DNA of 34,898 bases from JAAFHN01 sp031421855 (GTDB lineage Bacteria; Pseudomonadota; Gammaproteobacteria; Burkholderiales; Burkholderiaceae_C), in assembly GCA_031421855.1 (NCBI GenBank), contig JANOPN010000007.1:1-34898 (forward strand), written 5' to 3'. A program made the translations under genes and the position numbers. A model generated the notes under the pieces. It saw only the letters and a program-made list of their open reading frames with translations. It made no database searches and was not told the origin of the DNA. This document shows, in pieces, positions 24,378 through 31,560 of this stretch; position 1 is the stretch's first letter; each line of letters opens with the position of its first letter.

Positions 24378-25235
24378 TCAAGGCAAACTGCGAACCCGCA
24401 AAAAACTGGCAAACCTCGGCTTGCCTGACGGGGTCACGTCGCGGTAGCTGAAGCTCACGACGCTGCCCACCGAAGGTGGGTTTTTGCGTTGTTCGTCGGT
24501 AAAACCAGTCCCGAGCTTGAAGCTGATGCCGTCCTCAGATCGAAGCATCAATGCCCCCATTTGCCCCGCGTATTTACCTTTGCCCTCTACATGCGACACC
24601 ACGGTCGCGTCCATGTCCGACACCGGCTTGAGTTTGAGCAAGCTTGCGCTTCGCCCGGTCACATAGCTCGAGGCGGCCTCATGCAATACCAAGCCCTCGC
24701 CACCCGCTTTGACGACCTCAATCAGTTTGGCTTGCAAAGCAGCCTCTGACTCCACACGGAACTGCGCGACCCATTGCAACTGTTGCCACCCGACGGTGGT
24801 CACAATGGATTTCAGATCGGCGCTGCGGCGGTCAAACGTGCCTCGTGCGTTCGGTAGCTCAAACACCTGATAACTCACGCCGCGCCACTCGGCATCAAGC
24901 GCAACGCGCTTGCGAGCAATGCCTGAGAGCGTGTCAAACTGCCCCCTAGCCAGCCAAAGCTCGCCATCAAGGGCCATCGGGGGTAGTTTTGCGACAAACC
25001 AAGCGGGGGCAGCAATGGCCTGCCCGCTGCGAAATCGCAGCGCCGAACCATCCCAAAAGGCACGAACGCCGTCAAGCTTTTCGCTGACCCAATACTTGCT
25101 GACGTCGATGCCCGAGGTGTAGTCTTTGGCCAACAAAACCGCCAACTTCGACCCACTTTTGGCCGACAGCGGCGTGTGCACGGGCACGAAAAGTGCCGCG
25201 ATTGCGGCGGCAAGGATTTGGCGGCGTTGTGTCAT
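24378..25235 (-). CDS. ATP-dependent DNA ligase with signal peptide (Lig E type)
   Basis: A 285-residue minimal ATP-dependent DNA ligase. The nucleotidyl lysine is K53 in SEKLDGVRAFWDG (KxDGxR). GELWLARGQFD, GGEGLVLHEAAS and LLKLKPVSDMDATVV are further adenylation-domain motifs, and a short OB domain ends the protein. I chose ATG 25235 because it opens with RR and a hydrophobic core ending near SAK, a likely export signal (MTQRRQILAAAIAALF). The frame to 25382 would bury this signal and overlap speD. Lig E enzymes are periplasmic and seal nicks in double-stranded DNA; a role around extracellular DNA or competence has been suggested. The gene starts 4 bp after the speD stop. Confidence 0.9.
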   Translation of the reverse strand: MTQRRQILAAAIAALFVPVHTPLSAKSGSKLAVLLAKDYTSGIDVSKYWVSEKLDGVRAFWDGSALRFRSGQAIAAPAWFVAKLPPMALDGELWLARGQFDTLSGIARKRVALDAEWRGVSYQVFELPNARGTFDRRSADLKSIVTTVGWQQLQWVAQFRVESEAALQAKLIEVVKAGGEGLVLHEAASSYVTGRSASLLKLKPVSDMDATVVSHVEGKGKYAGQMGALMLRSEDGISFKLGTGFTDEQRKNPPSVGSVVSFSYRDVTPSGKPRFASFLRVRSLP

Positions 25236-25239
25236 GCAG

Positions 25240-25629
25240 TCAGCATACTGCAAGCGGTGCACCAAACCCGCGCTGCAGTTCGTGGCGCGATGCCTCGCTT
25301 GCGGCAAAAAAGCCGACAAGCCTGTCAAGCAATTCCCTTGCCTTTGCCGAGTTGTCGCCTGAGTAGTTGCAGACATACACATCCAAAGTCACCCCAGCCA
25401 GCTCGGGCCAGGTGTGCACGGCCAAGTGCGACTCAGCCAAAAGCAGCACCCCCGTGTAACCACTGGGCACCTCGCCACCGCCGAACCCATGCCAGTGTGA
25501 CGAGACCACGCTCAAACCCGCCCGCTGGCACGCGTCGAGCGCGATGGGTGCGAACAAGTTTGAGTCGCACAACAAGGCCAAATCGCAGTTGCAACCCCGC
25601 AAATCTGCGGTCAAGTGCAAGCCTTTCAT
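25240..25629 (-). CDS. speD: S-adenosylmethionine decarboxylase proenzyme
   Basis: A 129-residue short bacterial SpeD/SpeH-type enzyme of polyamine synthesis. It makes decarboxylated SAM, the aminopropyl donor for spermidine. The proenzyme is expected to self-cleave between E66 and S67 in LLLAESHLAVHTWPE, giving the pyruvoyl cofactor at S67. H72 and C87 (DVYVCNYSGDN) match the other catalytic residues. No spermidine synthase gene lies in the window. The ligase gene follows 4 bp downstream, so the two are probably one transcript. I see no Shine-Dalgarno sequence before ATG 25629, where an interspersed repeat copy lies 12 bp upstream in the antisense direction. Confidence 0.93.
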   Translation of the reverse strand: MKGLHLTADLRGCNCDLALLCDSNLFAPIALDACQRAGLSVVSSHWHGFGGGEVPSGYTGVLLLAESHLAVHTWPELAGVTLDVYVCNYSGDNSAKARELLDRLVGFFAASEASRHELQRGFGAPLAVC

Positions 25630-25700
25630 TTATCAAAAATCATAGCAACAAACCCAATGAATACGTAGATCAAGTGCCAATTTCTCATAAAAAACTATCG
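25630..25700 (+). repeat. Interspersed repeat copy 7
   Basis: It reads ATAGCAACAAACCCAATGAA, then TACGTAGATCAAGTGCC, then a tail TCTCATAAAAAAC. It lies between the divergent speD and NDH-2 genes and occupies most of that promoter region. It is the only full copy not in sense orientation with the gene at its 5' side. Confidence 0.92.
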
Positions 25701-25734
25701 AAACACATGCTGCGAGCGCGTAAAATGCTTATTC

Positions 25735-27051
25735 ATGCCCCATGACAAGAAAAACACCCGTGGCAGTGACTTGCCACACATCGTCATCATAGGTTGTGGC
25801 TTTGGTGGCATTCAAGCTGCCAAAGCGCTCCACGGCAAAGCCTGTCGCATCACACTGATCGACCGAACCAACCACCACTTGTTTCAACCGCTGCTCTACC
25901 AAGTCGCAACCGCTGGTTTGGCAAGCCCGGCAATTGCAGCACCCATTCGGCACATTTTTCGCAAACAAGCCAACGTTTGCGTGCTACTCAACGAAGTTGA
26001 CCGCATTGACGTGCGCGAGGAACGCGTCTTTTTTCGCGACAACACCCCACTGGCTTACGACGCGCTCATCGTCGCCACGGGTGCATCCCACAGCTACTTT
26101 GGCCGCGACGACTGGGCCACGCACGCGCCGGGACTCAAAACCCTCAGCGACGCCATGATCATCCGCCAACGAATGCTGCAAGCCTTTGAGCTCGCCGAAT
26201 TGCGGGCGTTTGAGCGTCCCGACACGCCCCAACCATCGCTGAACTTCGTCGTGATCGGCGCCGGGCCAACTGGCGTGGAGATGGCGGGCACATTCGCCGA
26301 AATCGCGCGCCACACGCTCAAGCGCGAGTTTCGCCACATTGACCCCAGCCAAGCCCGCGTGTTGCTGCTCGAAGGCGGGCCCAAGGTTCTCGCAAGCTTC
26401 AGCGACGACTTATCGGCTAAAGCCATGACGCAGCTGCAAGCGTTGGGGGTTGATGTGATGCTCAATGCCCGCGTCACCGATGTGCGAAGCGGCCTGGTGC
26501 AAGTGGCGCACACCGCGCCGGGCGCGGCACCGTGCAACGAACTCATCACTAGCGACTGCACCGTTTGGGCGGCTGGCGTGCAAGCCTCAAGCCTGGGGCA
26601 ATGCTTGGGTGTTGCGCTCGACCGAGCCGGTCGCGTACCCGTGACCGCCCAACTCGCCGTTGACGGACTGCCAGCCGTCTTCGTGATCGGCGACCTCGCA
26701 GCAGCAACCAGCAATGGTAAGCATGTGCCCGGCGTGAGTCCTGCAGCCAAACAAATGGGACGTGTCGCCGCCCACAACGCCCTGGCCTCAATTGAGGGGC
26801 GGCCACTCAAAGCGTTTGAATACGTTGACTACGGCTCACTCGCGACCATCGGGCGCAAATCAGCCATCGCCCAAATCGGACCCGTCAAACTGTCGGGTTT
26901 GCCAGCTTGGCTTTTTTGGCTCTTCGTCCACATCTTCTTCCTAATCGGCTTCAAAAACCGCCTCCTCGTCATGGCCGAATGGGCCTGGAGCTACGTCACA
27001 TTGGCGCGGTCGGCGCGGGTGTATTGGCGAAGCGATAGCGCTGATCGGTGA
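25735..27051 (+). CDS. Type II NADH dehydrogenase-like FAD oxidoreductase
   Basis: A 438-residue NDH-2 family protein, predicted to oxidise NADH and reduce quinone at the membrane without pumping protons. The FAD motif is GCGFGG (20-25), ATG at 114-116 marks the second FAD contact, and the NADH motif is GAGPTG (175-180). VFVIGDLAA and PAAKQMGRVAAHNAL are typical of the family. The C-terminal segment (GLPAWLFWLFVHIFFLIGFK) is amphipathic or hydrophobic and should anchor the protein. ATG 25735 fits the family N-terminus, with HIVIIGCGFGG starting at residue 15. It is monocistronic: speD is divergent and lysR convergent. Confidence 0.9.
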   Translation: MPHDKKNTRGSDLPHIVIIGCGFGGIQAAKALHGKACRITLIDRTNHHLFQPLLYQVATAGLASPAIAAPIRHIFRKQANVCVLLNEVDRIDVREERVFFRDNTPLAYDALIVATGASHSYFGRDDWATHAPGLKTLSDAMIIRQRMLQAFELAELRAFERPDTPQPSLNFVVIGAGPTGVEMAGTFAEIARHTLKREFRHIDPSQARVLLLEGGPKVLASFSDDLSAKAMTQLQALGVDVMLNARVTDVRSGLVQVAHTAPGAAPCNELITSDCTVWAAGVQASSLGQCLGVALDRAGRVPVTAQLAVDGLPAVFVIGDLAAATSNGKHVPGVSPAAKQMGRVAAHNALASIEGRPLKAFEYVDYGSLATIGRKSAIAQIGPVKLSGLPAWLFWLFVHIFFLIGFKNRLLVMAEWAWSYVTLARSARVYWRSDSADR

Positions 27052-27144
27052 GCCGCACCTAGAGAATCGTGACGCGTCGAGTCAGTGCTGACCTGTCGAG
27101 TCGGAGGCACCGCATCAGCCTGGACATGAATTGATGCTCAAAGC

Positions 27145-27208
27145 CAAATCTGTATGATAAATGCACCCTTGGTCACCGAATTCATTGACTTCGTTGCTAC
27201 TATTTTTG
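27145..27208 (-). repeat. Interspersed repeat copy 8
   Basis: On the minus strand it reads AAAAATAGTAGCAACGAAGT, then CAATGAATTCGGTGACCAAG, then a tail with TTTATCATACA. It overlaps the end of the lysR gene. The TAG stop codon (27202-27200) lies in the repeat's AAATAG 5' part, so the last codons and the stop are probably repeat-derived. Confidence 0.88.
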
Positions 27209-28138
27209 CATCTCATCTGACTTGAACCACTCAACCCAGTGCTCGATGCAGGCTTTGATTTTGGGCAGTCGGTGCCGCTCGGGCAGCATCACGGCGTAGA
27301 TCGGAACGGGTTGTTCGCTGGCCCATTCGGACATGATTTCAACCAATTCACCGCGTTTGACCAACGGCGCGGCGATGGTGGCATTGAGTCGGCCAACACC
27401 GAGGCCATTGACGACCATGGCGAGTTGCACGGCTGAGTTATTGGTTCGCAGGCCACTGTTGGGGCGGATCAGCTGGGGTTCGTCAAGCGCTGTGGCCTCG
27501 GGACTGGTTTTGAGCGGCCACCGATTCAGCGAGGCCGATGCGGTGTTGGTGATGAGGCGATGGTGCGCAAGCTCAAGCACGGTTTGGGGAGCGCCGCGCT
27601 CAGCGATGTACGACGGAGCCGCGTACAAGCGGCGCATGAACTGCCCCAAAGGTCGGGCGATCAAACTGTCGCTGCCGTGTGTGCCGACTCGAATGGCGAT
27701 GTCGATGCCCTCTTTGGCCATGTCAACGACGGCGTCGTCGGCCGCAACATCGATCACTAAACGGGGATGGCGTGCGAGCAAACGACTCAAACTTGGCAGC
27801 AAAAAAACGCCCATGGCCGGGCTTGTGCCGACCTTGACCGTACCACTGACTTCGCTGGAACGGGAGTCAAATTCAGCGGCTAAATCACCTGCATTGGCCA
27901 GCAGTTGTTGCGCATGTCGCAAGAGCACTTGCCCCTCGGGTGTCAACGACAAACCATGCGTACCCCGGTGAAGCAATCTCGCGCCCAAAACGCCTTCAAC
28001 CCGTGCAATCGCCCTCGATACTTGGCTAACGGCTACATCACGCTCTCGCGCAACGGCTGACAAATTACTGGTTTCTGCGACTCGAACAAACGAATCTAGA
28101 TCAGCCAGTTGGACGGAAAAAACATCGGATATTGGCAT
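27200..28138 (-). CDS. LysR-family transcriptional regulator
   Basis: A 312-residue LysR protein. Residues ~10-70 are the winged helix-turn-helix (LDSFVRVAETSNLSAVARER, then VSQVSRAIARVEGVLGARLL), and the rest is the type 2 periplasmic-binding-like effector domain (GTVKVGTSPAMGVFLLPSLS). I chose ATG 28138 (MPISDVFSVQLADL). The longer starts at 28150 and 28207 (a TTG) would run through a perfect 11 bp inverted repeat that looks like a regulatory site. The stop codon lies inside an interspersed repeat copy. The likely target is unclear; the divergent gene is a small protein of unknown function. Confidence 0.9.
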   Translation of the reverse strand: MPISDVFSVQLADLDSFVRVAETSNLSAVARERDVAVSQVSRAIARVEGVLGARLLHRGTHGLSLTPEGQVLLRHAQQLLANAGDLAAEFDSRSSEVSGTVKVGTSPAMGVFLLPSLSRLLARHPRLVIDVAADDAVVDMAKEGIDIAIRVGTHGSDSLIARPLGQFMRRLYAAPSYIAERGAPQTVLELAHHRLITNTASASLNRWPLKTSPEATALDEPQLIRPNSGLRTNNSAVQLAMVVNGLGVGRLNATIAAPLVKRGELVEIMSEWASEQPVPIYAVMLPERHRLPKIKACIEHWVEWFKSDEMQK

Positions 28139-28148
28139 AGCGGCTCGC

Positions 28149-28175
28149 ATGGCTTTGCAAAAACTGCAAAGCCAT
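28149..28175. promoter_or_regulatory. Perfect inverted repeat upstream of lysR
   Basis: ATGGCTTTGCA and TGCAAAGCCAT form 11 bp arms around the loop AAAAC. The site ends 11 bases upstream of the chosen LysR start. It could be an autoregulatory operator or an RNA hairpin in the lysR leader. It is not followed by a U-tract. Confidence 0.55.
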
Positions 28176-28270
28176 TGTGCACCGCGCCTGGTTTCCACGT
28201 CAGTCAATTTTTTTTACAGTTCATGCACGGTCAAAAAACGACCGACTAGCAACTCAGTGAAAGACCCGTC

Positions 28271-28513
28271 ATGACCCGCACTTCAAAAGCCCAAGCATCG
28301 CAAAAGTCAATCGCCACGCGCCCAACCGACAACCATGACCTGATCGAGCAGGCCAAACGTCGGGCAAGCCAAGCTCGCCGCGAAGCCATCAACCAAGCGA
28401 TAGACCAGTCAGCTCATGCCGTTTTGCAAGCCGCCGATGCATGGCTGACGCGATTGGAGTTGGCCATTCACCGCGCGATGATCGTCATTAGCCGCCGCAC
28501 AAAAAACGCCTGA
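28271..28513 (+). CDS. Small basic hypothetical protein
   Basis: An 80-residue open frame starting at ATG 28271 with GAAAG about 8 bases upstream. The product is rich in K, R, Q and A, and is predicted to be helical, with an amphipathic stretch (LIEQAKRRASQARREAINQA). No domain is recognised. Codon use looks like its neighbours, and it fits neatly between the divergent lysR and the convergent CoA ligase gene (7 bp gap). It may be a LysR-controlled gene, but nothing in the sequence shows this. Confidence 0.5.
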   Translation: MTRTSKAQASQKSIATRPTDNHDLIEQAKRRASQARREAINQAIDQSAHAVLQAADAWLTRLELAIHRAMIVISRRTKNA

Positions 28514-28520
28514 CAAGCGC

Positions 28521-30281
28521 TCAGGCCTGTTCAGCCTCTTGCAGCAAGCGCCACATGACCTTGCCGCTGCCGCTTTTGGGTAAAGACGAGGCAAACTGCA
28601 CGACTTTGGGGCATTTGTAGGCCGCCATCGTGGCGCGGCACCAGTCCAAGATGTCTTGCTCAGTCACCGACTGAAACTCAGGCGCTGCGCGTTTGACGAC
28701 CACGGCCTTGACTGACTCGCCCCGATAGGCGTCGGTGGTGGCGATGATGCAAGCCTCTTGAATGGCCGGGTGTTTGAACATCAAGGCCTCGACCTCAGCT
28801 GGCCACACCTTGAAGCCGCTGGCGTTGATCATGCGCTTTAGGCGGTCCGTCATGAAGAAGTAGCCGTCTTCGTCGGTACGCCCCAGATCACCCGTGCGGA
28901 AATAGCTGCGCCCCTCAAACTCAAAAAACGACGCGCTAGTTGCGTCGGGTCGCTTCCAATAGCCTTTGAACACCATCGGGCCGTGAGTGCAAATTTCACC
29001 TGCCTCACCGGGTGGCAGCTCGCGCGGTGAATGCGGCAGGCTCTCCACGCCAAACACCCGCGAGTCGGTCCCGATGTACGGCATGCCCAAACACTGCTGC
29101 TTGGGGCGATCAATCGGGTTGACGTGGCTTGGCGCAGCCGTCTCGGTCAAGCCGTAGCCTTCGACGTACTTGAGGCCAAAATCGTCTAACAAGCGCTGCG
29201 CCACAGCTTGCGGCATCGCCGCACCGCCGCCGCCGATATAGTGCAAGCTGCTCAAGTCAAATGACTTCCAATTGGGCGAGCCCATGAGGTCAATGACCAT
29301 GGTCGGGATGTTGGTCCAGTGCGTCACACGGTATCGTGACATCGCAGCTCCAGCCATTTCGCGGTCCCAGCGCGGCATGATGATCGTGGTCGCGCCGGCG
29401 GCGACACTGCCATGCAGCGCATAGAGCATGCCCGTGATGTGGAACATCGGCGTGGCACCCAACAACACACTCTCGGCGCAGCTTTGCCCCCAAAGCGCCC
29501 CAGCCAACACGTTGTGTCCAATCGTGCTGTTGGTGTGTTCGCAGCCCTTGGGCAACCCCGTGGTGCCGCTGGTGTAAGGCAACACAACCAAGTCGTCCGG
29601 TCCGGTTGGCTCAACGGCGAAGTCACCCATTGGCGTGGCGCACGCACTGGACCAGTCGCACAACTCAATGCCCAACGCAGCCGCTTCGCCGTGCGCCAAC
29701 TCGGGCCGGGCCATTGCCCACGATGCCCAAGCGGCTGGAGGGGTCGCCGTCGCGGCGTCAAATTCGTCGCTGTAATGACTCACCACGATGCGAGCCAAAC
29801 GCTGATCGGGCCGCAGTTTGGCGTTCGCTCCAAGCAACTCTCCCAACAAGTCGCTTGTGCACATGGCCACACGAACATCCGCATCGGTGATGTAGTGGGT
29901 GAGCTCCTCGGCCTTGTTCATTGGGTTAACTGGCACGATCACGCCCCCACAGGCCAACACCGCATACGTTGCCACGACGAGCTGTGGTGTGTTTTGCGAC
30001 AAGATGATGACCCTGTCACCCTTGCGAACACCATCAACACCGCTTTTTTTAGTCAAATCAGCCCTTGGTCGCCGCATCCATTGGGCCAGATGCTGCGATT
30101 TTGATAGCAATTGCGCAAAAGTCATTGGCGCATCAAAAAACACGAATGCCGCCTTGTCGGGGTAGCGCGCGGCACTCAACGCCAAGTTGCTCCACAAGCT
30201 AGTCCGCGGCACGTTGATGTAGCGCGGAATGCGACGCGGCCAAAACGCGTGGTGAGCTTGGGTGGTGTATTGGATGTTCAT
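28521..30281 (-). CDS. Acyl-CoA synthetase / AMP-dependent ligase
   Basis: A 586-residue ANL-superfamily enzyme that activates a carboxylic acid, probably a fatty or aromatic acid, to its CoA thioester through an acyl-AMP. Motifs present are the phosphate loop TSGTTGLPKG (237-246), GYGLTET (375-381), TGDLG (463-467), the hinge DRLKRMINASG (479-489) and the C-terminal catalytic lysine K574 in KSGSGKVMW. Residues ~57-82 are partly encoded by an interspersed repeat copy, leaving an extended segment (RRPRADLTKKSGVD) before the conserved GVRKGDRV. Relatives, as I recall them, are shorter there. The gene is divergent from a Bug-type receptor gene, which suggests uptake and activation of an organic acid. 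Confidence 0.92.
   Translation of the reverse strand: MNIQYTTQAHHAFWPRRIPRYINVPRTSLWSNLALSAARYPDKAAFVFFDAPMTFAQLLSKSQHLAQWMRRPRADLTKKSGVDGVRKGDRVIILSQNTPQLVVATYAVLACGGVIVPVNPMNKAEELTHYITDADVRVAMCTSDLLGELLGANAKLRPDQRLARIVVSHYSDEFDAATATPPAAWASWAMARPELAHGEAAALGIELCDWSSACATPMGDFAVEPTGPDDLVVLPYTSGTTGLPKGCEHTNSTIGHNVLAGALWGQSCAESVLLGATPMFHITGMLYALHGSVAAGATTIIMPRWDREMAGAAMSRYRVTHWTNIPTMVIDLMGSPNWKSFDLSSLHYIGGGGAAMPQAVAQRLLDDFGLKYVEGYGLTETAAPSHVNPIDRPKQQCLGMPYIGTDSRVFGVESLPHSPRELPPGEAGEICTHGPMVFKGYWKRPDATSASFFEFEGRSYFRTGDLGRTDEDGYFFMTDRLKRMINASGFKVWPAEVEALMFKHPAIQEACIIATTDAYRGESVKAVVVKRAAPEFQSVTEQDILDWCRATMAAYKCPKVVQFASSLPKSGSGKVMWRLLQEAEQA
30040..30110 (-). repeat. Interspersed repeat copy 9, inside the CoA ligase gene (diverged)
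   Basis: On the minus strand it reads TTGCTATCAAAATCGCAGCA, then after a few bases CCCAATGGATGCGGCGACCA, then AGGGC and a tail GATTTGACTAAAAAA. CCCAATG through GACCAAG matches the consensus at 19 of 22 positions. It is translated in the frame CC|CAA|T, which in the consensus contains TAG and TGA stops. In this copy they are TCG and TGG. It is the most diverged copy, so chance similarity is not fully excluded. Confidence 0.65.
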
Positions 30282-30479
30282 CAGGCAGGCAGTTTGAGAT
30301 GATTGATTTGTTAGCCGTCATTTTTGATCGCCAGCGCGGGCTTATTCGCTCAGGTAAACCCCGGTTTGTTGCCCCACGCGACACAGGCAAAACAGCGCTT
30401 GTTGTGGATTTTCCGGATGGCAGTTTGGCGAGCGCACGCTCACAATGACCCAATACTCACCAAATTCACAGGAAATTCC

Positions 30480-31484
30480 ATGCCCATCGCCCACCGTGCC
30501 GCCAACCGCAAACTGCTTTCAATCGCGATGTCGAGCGCCCTGTTGGTGTCGTTTGGGTTGGCATCGACCGCCACGGTTGCACAGACGTTCCCCAGCAAAC
30601 CCATCAAAATTGTGGTCGGCTTCCCCGCAGGAGGGCCGCTCGACCAGCACGCCCGGCTGCTGAGCGATAAGCTGCAAAAAGAACTCGGCCAACCCGTGAT
30701 CATTGATTACAAAAGCGGCGCCGGTGGCACCGTCGGCGCGCAAGAAGTGATGAAAAGCCCGGCAGACGGCTACACGATCATGCTGGCCAACACGGGCGTG
30801 ATGATGCTCAACCCAGTGCTCTACACCAAGTTGCCGTACAACACGCTCAAGGACTTCACGCCCATTGCGCGAACGGCGCGTCAAGCCCTGGCTTTGGTCG
30901 TCAACCCCGGCGTCACCGCGAAGACCTTGCCCGAGTTCGTGGGCTACGTGAAGAAAAACCCAGGCAAATTGAACTACGGCTCCGCTGGCAACGGCGGCAT
31001 CAGCCACATCGTCCCCGAAATGCTCAAGACCGAAACCGGCATGTTCATGACGCACATCCCGTATCGCGGCAGTGCCCCTGCGTTTCAAGACCTCATTTCG
31101 GGCCAAGTTCAGTTCATGGCGGAGAGCATTCCCCAGGCAGCTCAGTACCACAAGCAAGGCCGCGTTCGGGCTTTGGCCGTGACGAGCAAAGAGCGCAACA
31201 GCGCCCTGCCTGACGTGCCGACAGTCATGGAGCAAGGCATCAAAAACTTTGATGTGGTTGGTTTTTATGGCTTTTTGGCACCTGCGGGCACCCCTAAGCC
31301 GGTGGTTGATCGACTGAGCAAGGCGTTTGAGTCGGTACTCAAAGACCCAGACATCAGCACCCGCATGGTCGCCCAAGGTGCTGACCCCGCCTATCTAAAC
31401 GCGGACGCTTTTGCCACTTATTTAGCCGCCCAAGCGCCAAAATGGGCGGAAGCAGTGAAAAAATCAGGCGCGAAGCTCGATTAA
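30480..31484 (+). CDS. Bug-family tripartite tricarboxylate transporter substrate-binding protein
   Basis: A 334-residue periplasmic receptor of the Bug/TctC family. The start at ATG 30480 is supported by AGGA seven bases upstream (ACAGGAAATTCCATG). The open frame further upstream lacks family support. A signal peptide of about 35 residues ends near TATVAQ. The mature part begins TFPSKPIKIVVGFPAGGPLD, the classic Bug opening, followed by GAGGTVGAQEVMKSPADGY and YGSAGNGGISHIVPEM. Bug proteins are very numerous in Burkholderiales and bind small carboxylates. No TctA/TctB membrane genes are adjacent, so it may be an orphan receptor. Its stop codon is directly followed by an interspersed repeat copy. 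Confidence 0.93.
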   Translation: MPIAHRAANRKLLSIAMSSALLVSFGLASTATVAQTFPSKPIKIVVGFPAGGPLDQHARLLSDKLQKELGQPVIIDYKSGAGGTVGAQEVMKSPADGYTIMLANTGVMMLNPVLYTKLPYNTLKDFTPIARTARQALALVVNPGVTAKTLPEFVGYVKKNPGKLNYGSAGNGGISHIVPEMLKTETGMFMTHIPYRGSAPAFQDLISGQVQFMAESIPQAAQYHKQGRVRALAVTSKERNSALPDVPTVMEQGIKNFDVVGFYGFLAPAGTPKPVVDRLSKAFESVLKDPDISTRMVAQGADPAYLNADAFATYLAAQAPKWAEAVKKSGAKLD

Positions 31485-31485
31485 A

Positions 31486-31560
31486 TCGCTTAAAAATAGA
31501 TAGCAACAAACCCAATGAATCCGGTGACCAAGGACATGAAACTCATCAAAACTGCCATGT
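31486..31560 (+). repeat. Interspersed repeat copy 10
   Basis: It reads GATAGCAACAAACCCAATGA, then ATCCGGTGACCAAGGAC, then a tail ATGAAACTCATCAAAACTGCC. It is the closest copy to the consensus. It lies directly after the Bug gene stop and runs into the start of the glycerophosphodiesterase gene; its tail overlaps that gene's first codons. Confidence 0.93.

Noticed and set aside
26736..26748. GCGTGAGTCCTG inside the NDH-2 gene matching the MITE end
   Set aside because: It is conserved NDH-2 coding sequence with no partner inverted repeat nearby, so it is a chance match.
28245..28262. CTAGCAACTCAGTGAA before the small hypothetical gene, resembling the repeat
   Set aside because: The match is short with several mismatches and no downstream GACCAAG; probably chance.
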